Shown here piece after piece: positions 6,266 to 7,201 of a stretch of DNA of 7,201 bases. The first letter of the stretch is position 1. Each line of letters opens with the position of its first letter. The notes below the pieces were generated by a model, which saw only the letters and a list, made by a program, of their open reading frames with translations, was not told the DNA's origin and made no database searches. Origin of the DNA: Spirochaetaceae bacterium (GTDB taxonomy: Bacteria > Spirochaetota > Spirochaetia > Treponematales > Breznakiellaceae); the NCBI GenBank assembly GCA_031284645.1, contig JAITXS010000009.1:1-7201 (forward strand), written 5' to 3'. The position numbers were made by a program, and so were the translations under genes.

Positions 6266-7201
6266 TATATTACCGCCTTGCTTGTCGCCGACTGTCTTGA
6301 AGAGCCTGCCATCGCGGTTTTTATTTTATCTTTAAGACATTCCGCGTCTTTAAGGCGATCCCGTTCATTAACGCGGAAGTGTTCAGTACATGCGCCGTTA
6401 TGCACAATTAAAATACGGTCGCTTATCTCAAGGGCTTCATCAATATCAGAAAAAAAGAGGAGGATGCCGCGTCCCTCGTCCGCTTTATCCCGTAAAAAAC
6501 GAAAAAAACGTCCGCGATTCAGGCGGTCAAGACCCCATGCCGGCTCGACCATCATGATAAGGCAGGGATCTCCGGCACATTCCCGCGTAACAAGCAATCT
6601 TTGCAACGTGCCGCCGGAAAGTGTTCCGGCCCGTGTTGAAGGCGAAACAGACAAAGCGGCATCGTTTATCATGCGCCTTGCCATGTGTTCCGCGTTTAGT
6701 TTATGCGATTCCTGTTTCATTCCCTGCTTTGTACCCGTGTGTCCGTTCCTTTTCTTTTCCGCATAAATATGGATAAGCAGATTATCCTGTATCGAAAGCT
6801 GCGGATCAAAAGAGGCAATAGCCTTGCCCCCGGCAAGCGAACGCTTACCGGCGCTTAAATAAACACCGCCGGCTGCCCGAAAAGAGCGTGGGCCGCCCCC
6901 GCTTATATCGACTCCGTCAAGCTCAATACGGCCGGAAAAATGACTTAAAAATCCGGCAAGACCTAACTCCAGCGTCTCGATCCCGCTTTCTTTAATGCCA
7001 AGAACGCCGAGAATTTCCCCTGCTTCCACGGTAAAACAAATATCCCGTAAAAAAGGGTGAGCCTTGTCCCGGATAGAAAGTCCGATAACGTTCAGTATGG
7101 TTTTTCCCGCCGATTTACCCGCCGATTTACCCACAGGCAAATGTTTGTCTTGCCCATTGCGGGCGCTTCCCCCACGATGTCCCGCGCTCTCCTTGCTCTC
7201 C
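6265..7201 (-). CDS. double-domain ABC transporter ATP-binding protein, C-terminal half (partial at window edge)
   Basis: Cytoplasmic energy subunit of the importer whose permease follows. The frame is open to the window end; a TTG at 7138-7140 could start it, but has no convincing ribosome binding site and lies in a Gly/Ser/Lys-rich linker, so the first ATPase domain should lie beyond 7201. Numbered from that TTG, the visible domain spans about 14-255. The Walker A position reads GVLGIKESGIETLE (45-58) without the GK(S/T) core. The signature is LSGGTLQR (174-181). Walker B is CLIMMVEP (193-200), with Val for the usual Asp but Glu199 kept, followed by GLD (203-205). The usual switch His is absent from FFSDIDEAL (229-237). 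Degenerate second domains of this kind are normal in sugar/nucleoside ATPases (RbsA, YufO and RfuB types), where the first domain keeps the standard ATP-binding motifs. It ends in TAATG shared with the permease start, so the two are co-translated. Confidence 0.9.
   Translation of the reverse strand, partial: ESKESAGHRGGSARNGQDKHLPVGKSAGKSAGKTILNVIGLSIRDKAHPFLRDICFTVEAGEILGVLGIKESGIETLELGLAGFLSHFSGRIELDGVDISGGGPRSFRAAGGVYLSAGKRSLAGGKAIASFDPQLSIQDNLLIHIYAEKKRNGHTGTKQGMKQESHKLNAEHMARRMINDAALSVSPSTRAGTLSGGTLQRLLVTRECAGDPCLIMMVEPAWGLDRLNRGRFFRFLRDKADEGRGILLFFSDIDEALEISDRILIVHNGACTEHFRVNERDRLKDAECLKDKIKTAMAGSSRQSATSKAVI
7106..7129. repeat. 12-base tandem repeat in the ATPase linker
   Basis: CCCGCCGATTTA occurs twice in direct succession (7106-7117 and 7118-7129), followed by a further CCC. 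On the coding strand it gives the repeated residues GKSAGKSAGK. It keeps the reading frame and lies in the interdomain linker, where length changes should be tolerated. It probably arose by slippage or a small duplication. Confidence 0.8.

Noticed and set aside
6278..6766. Plus-strand open frame of 162 codons inside the ATPase gene
   Set aside because: Composition is Arg/Ser-rich, as expected of an antisense shadow, and the minus strand encodes clear ABC motifs here.
1..7201. CRISPR array, transposon, phage or defence system
   Set aside because: I found no regularly spaced repeats, transposase, integrase or terminal inverted repeats. The identifiable genes are housekeeping and transport genes, plus one nuclease of a common family.

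Overview
The window looks like a piece of a spirochaete chromosome, most likely Treponema or a close relative. The main evidence is an archaeal/eukaryotic-type phenylalanyl-tRNA synthetase alpha chain, which is a known trait of spirochaetes, together with a threonyl-tRNA synthetase that lacks the N-terminal TGS domain. The tRNA gene has no encoded CCA tail, and the transporter resembles the treponemal riboflavin/nucleoside type. The assignment is by recognition of protein and gene features only; no search was run.

Layout. A CAU-anticodon tRNA gene (41-114), best read as the lysidine-modified tRNA-Ile, is followed by a gene-poor leader of about 355 bases. This leader holds a candidate promoter and two mutually exclusive helices just ahead of thrS. 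On the plus strand there then follows an operon-like run: thrS (470-2290), an unrecognised two-helix membrane protein that overlaps the thrS stop codon as ATGA (2287-2862), and a membrane-anchored staphylococcal-nuclease-family protein (2879-3460). A short intergenic stretch with a G-rich/C-rich imperfect inverted repeat (about 3450-3537) separates this run from pheS (3628-5223), also on the plus strand. pheT does not follow pheS.

From 5318 to the window end the genes run on the minus strand and converge on pheS. They encode one permease subunit (5318-6265) and the C-terminal half of a double-domain ABC ATPase (6265 to beyond 7201). These two overlap by one base (TAATG) and belong to the BmpA/YufNOPQ/Rfu-like family, which imports nucleosides, riboflavin or related small molecules. 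The second permease usual in this family is not found downstream.

How the genes fit together. The plus-strand half is translation-centred: a decoding tRNA and two aminoacyl-tRNA synthetases, with two envelope-associated proteins between them. The minus-strand half is an independent uptake operon. I see no CRISPR array, transposase, phage gene or obvious defence system. The best leads are the competing stem-loops upstream of thrS, the unknown membrane protein coupled to thrS, and the repeat between the nuclease gene and pheS.
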